Notes: generated by a model from the sequence alone, not told the origin. A DNA stretch of 36,048 nt from Fibrobacter sp. UBA4375 (GCA_002391195.1 DGRZ01000033.1:473-36520); one strand, 5' to 3'. Shown: positions 1 through 7,299, counted from the stretch's first letter. Made by a program: numbers and translations.

Positions 1-261
1 CTCCGCCGCGCCTGCGTGGCCCGCGAACTCGTGAACCGCATCCAGAACCGCCGTAAGGACCAGAACTACGCCATCACCGACAAGATCGAAGTGACGCTGT
101 TCTCTGCAAGCGACGTCTTCAAGCAGGCCGTCGCGGAGAATGAAGCCTACATCGCAGGCGAGACGCAAGCTGTCGCTATTAAGTGGGCTGCCGCCGCCGA
201 TGGCCTCGAAGCTAACGACGCCGACGGCGAGGCTTTTGCGTTTACGACTGTTCAGGCGTAA
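1..261 (+). CDS. ileS: Isoleucyl-tRNA synthetase, C-terminal end (5' part outside window)
   Basis: The reading frame is open from base 1 and ends at TAA 259-261, so this is the last 86 residues of a longer protein. IleRS charges tRNA-Ile with isoleucine in the cytoplasm. The visible part matches the C-terminal tRNA-binding/junction region of IleRS: ARELVNRIQNRRK followed by a 'YAITDKIEVTL' strand is the family pattern ARE(L/F)V(N/S)RIQ-x-RK...-(V/I)TD(R/K)I. The GTG at 16 is an internal Val codon, not a start. The catalytic domain (HIGH, KMSKS) is upstream of the window and cannot be inspected. A strong hairpin terminator follows, so it is the last gene of its transcript. Confidence 0.85.
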   Translation, partial: LRRACVARELVNRIQNRRKDQNYAITDKIEVTLFSASDVFKQAVAENEAYIAGETQAVAIKWAAAADGLEANDADGEAFAFTTVQA

Positions 262-282
262 GAAAAATACTTAAAAAACTCT

Positions 283-320
283 AAAAACGCTCTTTCCTTG
301 CGAAAGGGCGTTTTCTTTAT
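283..320 (+). terminator. Rho-independent terminator after ileS
   Basis: A 13-bp stem (284-296 AAAACGCTCTTTC with 302-314 GAAAGGGCGTTTT, one T-G pair) has a 5-nt loop and runs into a T-rich tail. It lies 22 nt after the ileS stop and separates ileS from the toxin-antitoxin pair. Confidence 0.85.
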
Positions 321-361
321 TTGGTCTTTTGTTTGAAAAAGTGTATATTTATAGATGAGGT

Positions 362-637
362 ATGAATATGCAAACCGCAACAATTGAAATAACGACTGCG
401 ATGGAACCTTATGTAAATAAGCGTGACATGTGGCTGAAGCAACGTGCGATGCTCCTGTACCCCTATATCCAGAACGGGACTATTTCGCATGGCCGTGCCG
501 CCGAGATCCTTGAAATGGACAAGTGGTCACTTATTCAGCTGTATGGCTCTATGGGCATTCCGTATATTGACATGGACGAAGCGGAACTTGAGCGTGACAT
601 TGCTAACGCCCTCGCTGCTTGCGGAGAGTCTAAGTGA
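362..637 (+). CDS. UPF0175-family antitoxin-like protein
   Basis: A 91-residue protein (89 if translation starts at ATG 368). The centre has the UPF0175 helix-turn-helix-like pattern: ISHGRAAEILEMDKWSLIQL, then a 'GIPYIDMDEAELERDI' tail, as in the family's GRAAElLGm-kw-l---L-...-GipYi-ys--EL. UPF0175 proteins are usually encoded directly upstream of a DUF3368 PIN-like protein and act as the antitoxin and DNA-binding partner. That is the arrangement here: the downstream GTG start overlaps this stop codon (GTGA, 634-637). GATGAGG (354-360) is one base from ATG 362 but seven from ATG 368, so 368 may be the real start for an SD-led message. TATATT at 344-349 could instead give a near-leaderless transcript from 362. 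Base composition is more AT-rich than the metabolic genes further right. Confidence 0.8.
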   Translation: MNMQTATIEITTAMEPYVNKRDMWLKQRAMLLYPYIQNGTISHGRAAEILEMDKWSLIQLYGSMGIPYIDMDEAELERDIANALAACGESK

Positions 638-1134
638 TCGTTGTCTCTGACACGACTCCGTTATTGACTCTGTTCAAAATTGGACGGATTGACGTTTTGA
701 ACAAACTATACAATTCCGTTCATATTCCATTTGCTGTATTTGAAGAACTGACTCGTAATACTGAATACCCTGAAGAAGCAGAGTATTTTAGGAATTGTCC
801 GTTTTTGGAAGTTCATTCGGAACTTTCCGCAGAAAGAGTATCCCTATTGCAACGAGCGACTGGTTTGGATCTGGGCGAAAGTGAAGCGATTATCTTAGCA
901 GATGAAAAACAACCGAGTCTTTTGCTGATTGATGAAAGCAAGGGGCGTGTTGTTGCAGAGAGCATGAAACTGACAATCACCGGAAGCATAGGTATTCTCT
1001 TTGCCGCATACCAGAAAAAGTTACTTACTGCAGATGAAATTGACCAAAGTGTTACTATGCTTAGGGGCATGAATCGCTTTATCGGCGAAAAGCTTTTTAA
1101 TTTGCTGTTGTCGTTGGTTCACAATAAGAAATAG
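634..1134 (+). CDS. DUF3368 PIN-like toxin
   Basis: A 166-residue protein translated from GTG 634, overlapping the antitoxin stop by 4 nt, so the two are translationally coupled. The N-terminus VVSDTTPLLTLFKIGRIDVL is the DUF3368 signature (vSDTTPLI-L--iGrldLL) with the first PIN acidic residue (D6). The middle 'GLDLGESEAIILADE' supplies the conserved GE-EAI-LA block and 'LLLIDESKGRVVAE' the distal acidic D-E/R-A motif, followed by 'TGSIGIL'. PIN-domain toxins are metal-dependent RNases. Whether this one cuts RNA is inferred from the family. The pair probably forms a type II toxin-antitoxin module. Confidence 0.82.
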   Translation: MIVVSDTTPLLTLFKIGRIDVLNKLYNSVHIPFAVFEELTRNTEYPEEAEYFRNCPFLEVHSELSAERVSLLQRATGLDLGESEAIILADEKQPSLLLIDESKGRVVAESMKLTITGSIGILFAAYQKKLLTADEIDQSVTMLRGMNRFIGEKLFNLLLSLVHNKK

Positions 1135-1597
1135 GTCCTTTCTATTCCTTTTTCTCCCTAAAAACACTCTTTCCTCTTTACAAAATAGCGAAGAATCGCC
1201 ATTTTCATTGCAAAAATGAACTTTTTTGTAAACTTTCAGGCCTTTTTTCTCGTTTTTATGTTATTTTTAAAGAGTAAAAGAGTTTTTGCTCTTGTTCTCC
1301 AAACGGAATCTAGACACTTCCAAATACACGAGGACAAGGCGAACGCTCACGCAGATATGCCGTTTTCGGCATATCTCGGTTTGTCGTGTCAGCTATTCGG
1401 CTGATTTATGGTCGTATCGACCAATGGCAACAGCCCTTTTGGGGCGTGGGTCGTTTGTGTTTATCGTGTAGAGGCAGTCTAGAGCCCCGTTTGGATAAAT
1501 GCAACGATCTGCGCCTTTTTTTGTGCCCCCACAAAATTTGGTGTGATATCCTTGCGGAATAGGAGCAAAGCTCTTGTAATGAAAGAGGTTTGGTTCT
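1135..1597. other. 463-nt non-coding stretch with a chain of hairpins upstream of the FISUMP gene
   Basis: No convincing coding frame. From about 1327 the sequence folds into consecutive local stems. One is a perfect 10-bp stem with a TTTT loop (1353-1362/1367-1376), nested inside a CAC...GACAA / TTGTCGTG outer stem (1327-1337/1381-1388). Then come TCAGC/GCTGA (1389-1393/1400-1404), GGTCG/CGACC (1410-1414/1418-1422) and GCCC/GGGC (about 1433-1445). The left part (1135-1290) is T-rich. It could be a structured RNA, a long 5' leader of the next gene, or a dispersed repeat. The sequence alone cannot decide. Confidence 0.5.
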
Positions 1598-2191
1598 ATG
1601 GGAATAATTAGGTGTGCATTTCGAAATGGCATTGAGCTACCTTTGCTTTTTATGCTGACTGTTTCGTGTGCTTGCGTTTATGCAGGCTCATTCGCTGATT
1701 CCAGGGATGGCGAACATTACACTACGGTTAAGATAGGTCGTAGCGAATGGATGGCGGAAAATTTGCGATATAAAGTTCACGGGAGCCGTTGTATCAACGA
1801 CATACAGAAATTGTGTGGATTAGGACGGTATTACAATTTTGATATGGCTGAACAGGCTTGTCCAAGAGGTTGGCACCTTCCCTCTAAAAAGGAATGGAAC
1901 GATATTTTTGATAACGTTGATAGAAACTTTGGTATAGTTCTTCTAGGACATTGTTATGAAGAAGATCGCTGTTTTGATATGGATAAAACGGCTGTTTTTT
2001 GGACTTCTAGCGATGACAATAATTCTTGGACGGATGGAAGACGAAGCGATAGTTTCCTAAAGAGTATGGTTCCACGAAGGCAAAAGGCTTTTGCCGTTCG
2101 TTTTGAATCTGCACAGGGAATTTTTATCAATCCACCACACTCTTTTCTTAAAGACGGCTATTACTTCAATGTCCGTTGCATGAAGGACTAG
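1598..2191 (+). CDS. Secreted FISUMP-domain protein
   Basis: 197 residues. A charged N-terminus, a hydrophobic core (LPLLFMLTVSCACVYAG, about 14-30) and a small-residue cleavage region look like a signal peptide. The mature part is one FISUMP domain (Fibrobacter succinogenes major paralogous domain). It opens with 'DSRDGEHYTTVKIGRSEWMAENLRY', written here as DSRDGEHYTTVKIG then EWMAENLRY at residues 34-58. It continues with GLGRYYNF, then 'CPRGWHLPSKKEWNDIF' (about 90-106), FWTSSDD and a final FNVRCMKD. This domain is expanded in Fibrobacter, where most copies are secreted and uncharacterised; it is distantly reminiscent of C-type-lectin/FGE-like folds. Paired Cys residues suggest disulfides outside the cytoplasm. 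AAAGAGG (1582-1588) sits 9 nt before the ATG and fixes the start. A TM2 membrane protein follows after 28 nt and may be co-transcribed. Confidence 0.85.
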   Translation: MGIIRCAFRNGIELPLLFMLTVSCACVYAGSFADSRDGEHYTTVKIGRSEWMAENLRYKVHGSRCINDIQKLCGLGRYYNFDMAEQACPRGWHLPSKKEWNDIFDNVDRNFGIVLLGHCYEEDRCFDMDKTAVFWTSSDDNNSWTDGRRSDSFLKSMVPRRQKAFAVRFESAQGIFINPPHSFLKDGYYFNVRCMKD

Positions 2192-2219
2192 GATTTAAAC
2201 AATCAACAAGGGGTATAAA

Positions 2220-3698
2220 ATGCCAAACTTAAATTTAAATGATTTTGTCGATGACAAAGAACAAAGCGAACGAATGGCACAGGGCTTTTCGGATAAAGAC
2301 CCTCTAACCACTGCGTTATTGTGCTTATTCCTTGGTCCTTTTGGTTTACACTCCTTTTATGTTGGACGTTCTAATTCTGGAAAGTTGCGCCTTGCTTTGG
2401 GTCTTCTTTGCGTCTTGTTGGCTTTGATGCAAATTAAACTAGGATATTTGTTTTTTCTGTTAGCTCTGTTACTATCTCTTATTGATTTTCTTAAAATCAC
2501 AAAAGGGGAATACCGTGATGTGAATAACAAATTAATCAAAATTTCTGGATTTTTCGGTATTGTTAAGCTAATATATGTCCCTTATTTCATCGTGATAGGG
2601 ATTGCATCCTTATTTTTGTTCGATTCTGAACATGAAACATCTAACAGTTCTACTCAAGTATCACAAACTCCGCCTAAAGATATTCCTGTGAACGAAAGAA
2701 CTTTTGAAGCTTTGTATAAGTGTAAATATGAAAAACAGGAATGCGCTGCGGAATATAACAAACGCTTAGAAATAGCTGTTCATACTATTGATTCTGTTTA
2801 TGCGGAAGGCAATATTCGTGAGGCAGTCAAGTTGTCTCAATCATTCTATAGTATTTTAAAGAGTGATGGTTCAACTATTAGTTTTGAAGAGTATGTTCCT
2901 ACGAAAGAAGGTGTAGAGAAAAGAATTGACAATTTGCGTCCTCAAAAAGGATGCATTGAAGATTCTTTGCAATATGCAAATTATTTATCTACGATTTATG
3001 AAGTGGAAAAATACTTTGATCGTGATGATGGTGCAATTAAAGCTTTCACGAAATACTTCAACTACTTAAACAGAAATTGTAAACTGAAACATTATGATGC
3101 TAATGTCATTATAACAGAAGAACGATTCATTGCAAGTGCTTTAAAAAACAAAACAATCACTAATTCAAAAGCGACTGCATTGTTTAACGAAATATTTAAA
3201 CAAATAGACAAAGATGATTTTATTGCTATGAAGTCTATAAATGACGGAAAATCTTATAAAGGATACGGCTCAATAGAAATGAAGAAAAATAGAACTGTTT
3301 CATATGTGGAAGCACCTTCAAAGGAATTTGATGCTGCGATGGCGCTTATGGCATCAGCTTTTAACTTATTTTCGTTTGAAGCAAACTTTCCTTTTGTGAT
3401 GCATCCTTCAGTTGAAAATGTTGAAATAGGATTTAATATATCTGAGTTAGAGTATAATTGGTATGCTGGATATTATTATGGAATCTATGCGGTGACAATC
3501 AAGGCTAGTCGAAAAAGTTTAGATAAGTATTATGAAAAAAATAATATTGCTCCTCCCAGGGGTGTTGGTAGCGAACTTGCAATGAGTGCGGAGGACAAAG
3601 AATTCTTTTCCAGCTTACCGAGTTACGCGTCTATGAAAAGATGGTGTAGTAAAAATGGTTTTGTATGTTCGAAGTATTTGATTGAAAGAACGAGATGA
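2220..3698 (+). CDS. TM2-domain membrane protein with large C-terminal soluble region
   Basis: 492 residues. Residues about 25-95 form a TM2 domain: DKDPLTTALLCLFLGPFGLHSFYVGR, given here as LLCLFLGPFGLHSFYVGR, then two hydrophobic stretches ending in a polar 'LIDFLK'. A third hydrophobic helix lies at about 113-135 (IVKLIYVPYFIVIGIASLFLF in outline). The remaining 350 residues are polar, Lys/Glu/Tyr-rich, with Cys pairs near 165-175 and at the C-terminus, and match no family I recognise. TM2 proteins are small membrane proteins of largely unknown function, and a long C-terminal extension is unusual. AAGGGG (2208-2213) supports ATG 2220. The gene is strikingly AT-rich compared with the flanking core genes, which hints at acquisition or relaxed composition. 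Confidence 0.7.
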   Translation: MPNLNLNDFVDDKEQSERMAQGFSDKDPLTTALLCLFLGPFGLHSFYVGRSNSGKLRLALGLLCVLLALMQIKLGYLFFLLALLLSLIDFLKITKGEYRDVNNKLIKISGFFGIVKLIYVPYFIVIGIASLFLFDSEHETSNSSTQVSQTPPKDIPVNERTFEALYKCKYEKQECAAEYNKRLEIAVHTIDSVYAEGNIREAVKLSQSFYSILKSDGSTISFEEYVPTKEGVEKRIDNLRPQKGCIEDSLQYANYLSTIYEVEKYFDRDDGAIKAFTKYFNYLNRNCKLKHYDANVIITEERFIASALKNKTITNSKATALFNEIFKQIDKDDFIAMKSINDGKSYKGYGSIEMKKNRTVSYVEAPSKEFDAAMALMASAFNLFSFEANFPFVMHPSVENVEIGFNISELEYNWYAGYYYGIYAVTIKASRKSLDKYYEKNNIAPPRGVGSELAMSAEDKEFFSSLPSYASMKRWCSKNGFVCSKYLIERTR

Positions 3699-3985
3699 CA
3701 TGCATTTGCGTTAGGGATTCCCCAAAGGGGATAAGAACACTAAGGGAGTAAACTCCCAAGTGTTCTATAAGTGACCCCTTGGGGCGGCGCTGAGGCGCCG
3801 TTTTATGAGGTTGGGCGGGAACGAAGTGAGCCGGGCGACCCATAAAATATAGCCCGACCCACGAAGTGGGCGGACAGCACTTAACAACTTGTTGTTTAGT
3901 GCGCATGGCCACCAAGGTGGGGAACGCCCTAAAAATTTTGACCGTAGCTCACCGCTACGGTCTTTTTTTTGCTGTGAGAAATTTA
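3699..3985. repeat. Hairpin-dense intergenic stretch
   Basis: Seven or more inverted repeats in under 300 nt and no coding frame. They include CCCC-AAA-GGGG near 3720-3730; GAACACT..GGGAG TAAA CTCCC.AGTGTTC (3735-3765); CCCCTTGGGG (3776-3785); CGGCGC TGAG GCGCCG (about 3787-3803); a CCCGACCCaCGAAGtGGG block (about 3853-3870); GCACTTAACAAC/GTTGTTTAGTGC (about 3877-3902); and CCACC AA GGTGG (about 3909-3920). The CCCGACCC-CGAAG-GGG block recurs at 12772-12793, so part of this is a dispersed repeat family. Confidence 0.6.
3940..3970. terminator. Bidirectional terminator
   Basis: A perfect 9-bp stem GACCGTAGC/GCTACGGTC (3940-3948/3954-3962) is followed on the plus strand by eight T residues. On the minus strand it is followed by AAAATTTTT. 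It lies just beyond the stop of the minus-strand metallo-hydrolase gene (3986) and downstream of the plus-strand AT-rich island, and can serve both. Confidence 0.85.
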
Positions 3986-4864
3986 TTATTCCGCAAATCC
4001 AGGAGGGGGCAGGTGCATGCCCGCCATCAGGAGCTTGCTGTCGCGGGCGTATTGCATAATGCGCTTGCGGCTTTCGGCGGATTTCGGCTTGTCCATGTCG
4101 TAGTTGGAATTGACTTCGGGGTGGTCCTTCTGCAGGGCGTAACCGTGCATCAGGTCGCCGACGATAATCAGGTTTGCCAGCTGGAATGCGGTGTGGCCCG
4201 GCGTGTGTCCGACGGCGTCTATCGCGAGCACTCCGTGGGGGAGGCTGTCGCCAAATGCGAACAAGTGAAGGCTATCCTTGTAGAGCGCCATGATGTTCTT
4301 CTGCAAATCGTTTTTCGGGATGTCATTCATCCAGGCGTCATATTCCACCTTGCCCGCATATACGGCGGCGTTCTTGAAAACCTTCGTGTCGTTGCCGGCA
4401 TCATCCTTTGCGACAAGGCCCGAGATGTGGTCCACATGGAAATGCGTGAGGTAGACAAGCCCGATGCTGTCGGGGTTCACGCCGAGAGCGGCAAGGCGGC
4501 TCATGAGCTGCCCGCCGAAAGCCCCGAGGCCTGCGTCGAACAAGATGTACTTGCCGTCGACCTTCACGAGGAACGTGCTCACGCTGGCCGGGATGCCGTC
4601 GGGCATGTTCAGGCTGTTGTAGAGGGAATCGCTGGCATCGCTGAAGAGCGAGCGCGGGTTCAGCTTGTTGCCCATGTTGTCCTGAATCCAGGTGACGCTC
4701 GCGCCGTTTGAAAGCGTAATCGTCTTGGTGCCCTCGACTTGAGCGGCAGTTTCAACGCCCGCAGTTTCCGCGGAGGCGGTTTCCTTGGCGGTCTTGGTGT
4801 CGCTGCAGGCGGCGACAAGCATCGAAAGCGAGATGGTTCCGAGGAAGGCAAAGAACTTGTTCAT
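3986..4864 (-). CDS. Metallo-beta-lactamase-fold lipoprotein hydrolase
   Basis: 292 residues. The N-terminus (MNKFFAFLGTISLSMLVAAC) is a lipoprotein signal with lipobox LVAAC, so Cys20 should be lipidated and the enzyme exported. After a Thr/Ala/Glu-rich linker (21-45) comes an MBL fold. H141-F-H143-V-D145-H146 is the HxHxDH metal motif, H220-TPGH224 follows, D237 lies in IVGDLMH, and H283 is near the end, so all ligands for two metals are present. Overall it resembles the lactonase/hydrolase branch rather than a class B beta-lactamase, but the substrate is unknown. AAGGAG five bases before the ATG supports this start. It is transcribed alone, toward the bidirectional terminator at 3940-3970. 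Confidence 0.85.
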   Translation of the reverse strand: MNKFFAFLGTISLSMLVAACSDTKTAKETASAETAGVETAAQVEGTKTITLSNGASVTWIQDNMGNKLNPRSLFSDASDSLYNSLNMPDGIPASVSTFLVKVDGKYILFDAGLGAFGGQLMSRLAALGVNPDSIGLVYLTHFHVDHISGLVAKDDAGNDTKVFKNAAVYAGKVEYDAWMNDIPKNDLQKNIMALYKDSLHLFAFGDSLPHGVLAIDAVGHTPGHTAFQLANLIIVGDLMHGYALQKDHPEVNSNYDMDKPKSAESRKRIMQYARDSKLLMAGMHLPPPGFAE

Positions 4865-4920
4865 ATAGACTCCTTATTTACAAGATCCTCGCCTTGGTTC
4901 GACTACGCTCACCACAGGTC

Positions 4921-4979
4921 GCGAGGATGACGACGAAAGTGTTCGCGAGGATGACGACGAAAGTGTTCGCGGGGATGAC
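4921..4979. repeat. 24-bp tandem repeat, two full copies and a partial third
   Basis: Two identical adjacent 24-nt units (4921-4944, 4945-4968; each GCGAGGATGACGACGAAAGT plus GTTC) are followed by a partial unit with one change (GCGGGGATGAC, 4969-4979). The unit core GAGGATGAC is the reverse of the GTCATCCTC element seen in other gaps (for example 24835). It lies between divergent genes. Confidence 0.8.
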
Positions 4980-5021
4980 AAAAAAATAAGAAATAGCATC
5001 CTCTTTTGTGAAAGATGTATC

Positions 5022-5034
5022 TATCTTTTAGGGT
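5022..5034 (+). promoter_or_regulatory. -10 box of a predicted leaderless promoter
   Basis: TATCTT at 5022-5027 begins 13 nt before ATG 5035, so a start about 12 nt after the first base of the box falls on or one base before the A of the ATG. No SD is present. The same box with the same spacing precedes 32033 (TATCTTTTG). Confidence 0.6.
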
Positions 5035-5847
5035 ATGAGTGATAAACTTGTTCACAATGTCTGCACCGACGGATTCGAAATGGAATACGCCCAGTTCGGA
5101 AACGGCCCTCGCCCGCTGGTGGTCATTCCGGGTCTTGCCATCAGGAGCGTCATGAAATCTGCAGACGCCCTGCAAGTGCCCTTCAAGATGTTCACCGAAG
5201 GCTACACGCTTTACTTTTTCGACCGGCGAAAGGACGCCAACCCCGGCTATTCCGTAGAAGACATGGCCCGGGACCAGGCTCTGGCCCTCCGTGCCCTCGG
5301 CCTCAAGGACGTGGCCCTTTACGGAGTGTCCCAGGGAGGCATGGTGGCCCAGCATTTGGCGGCAAATTACCCGGAACTGGTCTGGAAACTGGTTCTCGGC
5401 TGTTCCACCTCCAAGGCAGAGCCCCAGCAACTCAAGGTAATCGGTGAATGGACTAGGCTTGCCAGGGCCCACGATGGCGACGGTCTCGTGAAAGCCTTTA
5501 TCCGGGACTGCTTCTCGGAACCTTTCGCCAAACGTTACGGCAGGGCCCTCCAGGTCATGTACAAGGATGTCTCTGCCGAAGAGATGGACCGCTTTGCCGT
5601 TTTCTCCGACGCCTGCGATTTTGTGGACACCCGTAACGGACTGGAAAACATCAAGTGCCCCACCCTCATTCTTGCCGCAAGCAAGGACCAGGTGGTCACC
5701 CCCGAAGCCTCCCAAAAAATCTACGACAGGCTAAAGGCTGCCGGCACCCCCTGCGAACTGAAGATGTTCGAAGGTTACGGCCACGCCGTATTCGACGAGC
5801 TGCCCGAATTCAAGACCAAAATCCTCGAATTCTTGTCCGCTCCCTAA
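5035..5847 (+). CDS. Alpha/beta-fold hydrolase
   Basis: 270 residues without a signal peptide, so probably cytoplasmic. The fold is clear. It has an oxyanion-loop region PGLA (32-35), the nucleophile elbow GVSQGG with Ser99, an acid residue in ASKDQVV (Asp218) and the catalytic His in GYGHAVFDE (His250). Length and motif spacing fit the generic esterase/lipase/C-C hydrolase group (PF00561/PF12697); the substrate cannot be told. The start at 5035 has no SD but sits 13 nt after a TATCTT box, consistent with a leaderless message. The acyltransferase-3 gene begins 9 nt after its stop, so the two are probably one transcript and may add and remove acyl groups on the same product (inference). Confidence 0.85.
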   Translation: MSDKLVHNVCTDGFEMEYAQFGNGPRPLVVIPGLAIRSVMKSADALQVPFKMFTEGYTLYFFDRRKDANPGYSVEDMARDQALALRALGLKDVALYGVSQGGMVAQHLAANYPELVWKLVLGCSTSKAEPQQLKVIGEWTRLARAHDGDGLVKAFIRDCFSEPFAKRYGRALQVMYKDVSAEEMDRFAVFSDACDFVDTRNGLENIKCPTLILAASKDQVVTPEASQKIYDRLKAAGTPCELKMFEGYGHAVFDELPEFKTKILEFLSAP

Positions 5848-5856
5848 AAGCACCAA

Positions 5857-6894
5857 ATGCCCTCTGCCCTACCTACCGAAAAGCCACGCTACGCCTTTGT
5901 GGACCTTGCCAAAGGCCTCTGCATCATGCTGGTGGTGTGGCACCACGTGGCAAGCACCTGGGGGCTTGACACCTACCCGCTGAAGCTTCCCCTTTCCACC
6001 TTCCGCATGCCCCTGTACTTCTTTCTTTCGGGGCTGTTCTTCAAGAGCTACGCCGGATTCTTCGACTTTTGCCTGCGGAAAGTCAACAAGCTGCTGATCC
6101 CCTTCACCTTCTTTTTCATTACCACTTCCTGTATTCTGCCGTTCATCCTCGCCCACTTCCACCTGCGGCCAAGCCCCGGCTGTAGCGTGTGGTATTCCTT
6201 CATTTGGCAGGGATATTTCCCGAATTTTCCCATCTGGTTCTTGCTGGGGCTTTTCTGGACCAACCTGATTTTCTACGGAATTTACCTCGCGGCAAAGAAG
6301 CTCCCGCCGAAATTTTCCAACGCAGGGCTTGTGGCCCTGTCATTGGCCGTTGGCGGCCTGGGATTTTTCCTCGGGCGAAAAGGCATCAATCTGCCCATGT
6401 TCATGGACACCGCCATGACGGCCATCCCCTATTTCTGCGCCGGACATTTTGCCTTCCGCTATACGGCTCTTCTCAAGCCGAACAAATTGGACAAGCTGAA
6501 CATCCCCTTGGCCCTCCTGGGCTTTGGCCTGGTGTACCTACTGTCGGACTCCACGGTAAGCTATGTGCAAAACCATTTTCAACTGCCCTTCTGGAGCACC
6601 TACCTTTGCGGGCTATCCGGAGCGCTGGGCATACTCCTTTTGTCCAAGGCCATCAAGAAGATTCCCCTGGTGTCTTACTTCGGGCGATACTCCATCATGA
6701 TCCTTGTGACCCACGGCTGGGTGCAGTGGGCCATTATCAAGATTCTGCGGGAATTTCACATCCACTGGTCCAAAGGCGTTTCACTCGTCTTCGTCTTCGT
6801 GGTCACCATGCTTTTATACTTGGGAATCATACCCTTTATGAAGCGGTTCATGCCCCATGTGACTGCCCAAAAAGACGTGATTAAACGGGAATAA
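5857..6894 (+). CDS. Acyltransferase-3 family membrane protein
   Basis: 345 residues with about ten hydrophobic segments. The first opens with the family signature R-Y-x-F-V-D-L-A-K-G-x-x-I-x-L-V-V-W-H-H (residues about 11-30), where the His pair at 29-30 is thought to be catalytic. RMPLYFFLSGLFFK (about 50-63) is the second conserved block. Family members (OafA/NodX/WecH type) transfer acetyl, succinyl or other acyl groups to cell-surface sugars across the inner membrane. The gene lies 9 nt downstream of the alpha/beta hydrolase and ends at a terminator, so it is the second gene of a two-gene unit. The target is unknown. Confidence 0.88.
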   Translation: MPSALPTEKPRYAFVDLAKGLCIMLVVWHHVASTWGLDTYPLKLPLSTFRMPLYFFLSGLFFKSYAGFFDFCLRKVNKLLIPFTFFFITTSCILPFILAHFHLRPSPGCSVWYSFIWQGYFPNFPIWFLLGLFWTNLIFYGIYLAAKKLPPKFSNAGLVALSLAVGGLGFFLGRKGINLPMFMDTAMTAIPYFCAGHFAFRYTALLKPNKLDKLNIPLALLGFGLVYLLSDSTVSYVQNHFQLPFWSTYLCGLSGALGILLLSKAIKKIPLVSYFGRYSIMILVTHGWVQWAIIKILREFHIHWSKGVSLVFVFVVTMLLYLGIIPFMKRFMPHVTAQKDVIKRE

Positions 6895-6928
6895 AAAAGT
6901 CCCTCAGCATTTAACCAAGGGACTTTTT
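6894..6928. terminator. Bidirectional terminator
   Basis: AAAAAGTCCCT pairs with AGGGACTTTTT (about 6894-6904/6918-6928) around a 13-nt loop. It sits between convergent genes (acyltransferase ending 6894, minus-strand gene ending 6945) and carries A/T runs on both sides. Confidence 0.85.
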
Positions 6929-6944
6929 CAAGCTCTAAATAAAT

Positions 6945-7244
6945 TTAATCCGTTATTCTCTTCACATATATAGCATCACAGGTATCTTCAAACCGAAGAG
7001 TATACTTCTTCCTTAACCCATAAGCTTTTCCATTCCACAAGAAGGGCAGACCAGACTCTTTCAGCTGATCCTGTGTAATCTTCAGCCAAGACTGCTCTCC
7101 AGTAAAGCAGAAGTAATCATAATTGTCAAAATCAAAATCATCAACTTTGAAATTTAACTGATCCGACTCTTCATATCCATCTACAGTCTCGCCATTGGCA
7201 ATCTGGTCCAAAATATCAATAGCTATGTGAACAATTTCACACAT
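6945..7244 (-). CDS. Truncated tandem paralogue of the lipoprotein encoded at 7300-7947
   Basis: 99 residues, no known domain. Residues about 30-96 align end to end with the C-terminal domain of the neighbour at 7300-7947. Both share VDD-x-DF, a Y-x-C-x-T block, W-x-x-IT, L-x-ES-x-LPFLW-x-G-x-AY, TL-x-F and C-x-x-IY. This copy lacks the signal peptide, the lipobox and the Ser-rich linker. There is no recognisable SD before ATG 7244 and no TATATT box at -12. It is also more AT-rich than its neighbour. It is either a decaying duplicate (possible pseudogene) or a small protein still expressed by read-through. The two conserved Cys are kept. Confidence 0.55.
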   Translation of the reverse strand: MCEIVHIAIDILDQIANGETVDGYEESDQLNFKVDDFDFDNYDYFCFTGEQSWLKITQDQLKESGLPFLWNGKAYGLRKKYTLRFEDTCDAIYVKRITD

Positions 7245-7299
7245 TTGTACACAATTTGGCGAAATTAGACAAATGTTGGCGTAATTCTGAACTTGATGC

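Noticed and set aside
1216..1471. Small open frames (about 60 codons) in the 1135-1597 gap
   Set aside because: They overlap strong hairpins, lack SD or -10 boxes at the right distance and have no recognisable motif.
3866..4711. 281-codon plus-strand frame over the metallo-hydrolase
   Set aside because: It is antisense to a gene with signal peptide, lipobox and complete metal site, and starts within the hairpin-rich spacer.
4921..4979. Possible CRISPR array
   Set aside because: The 24-bp units are directly adjacent with no spacers, and no cas gene is present.
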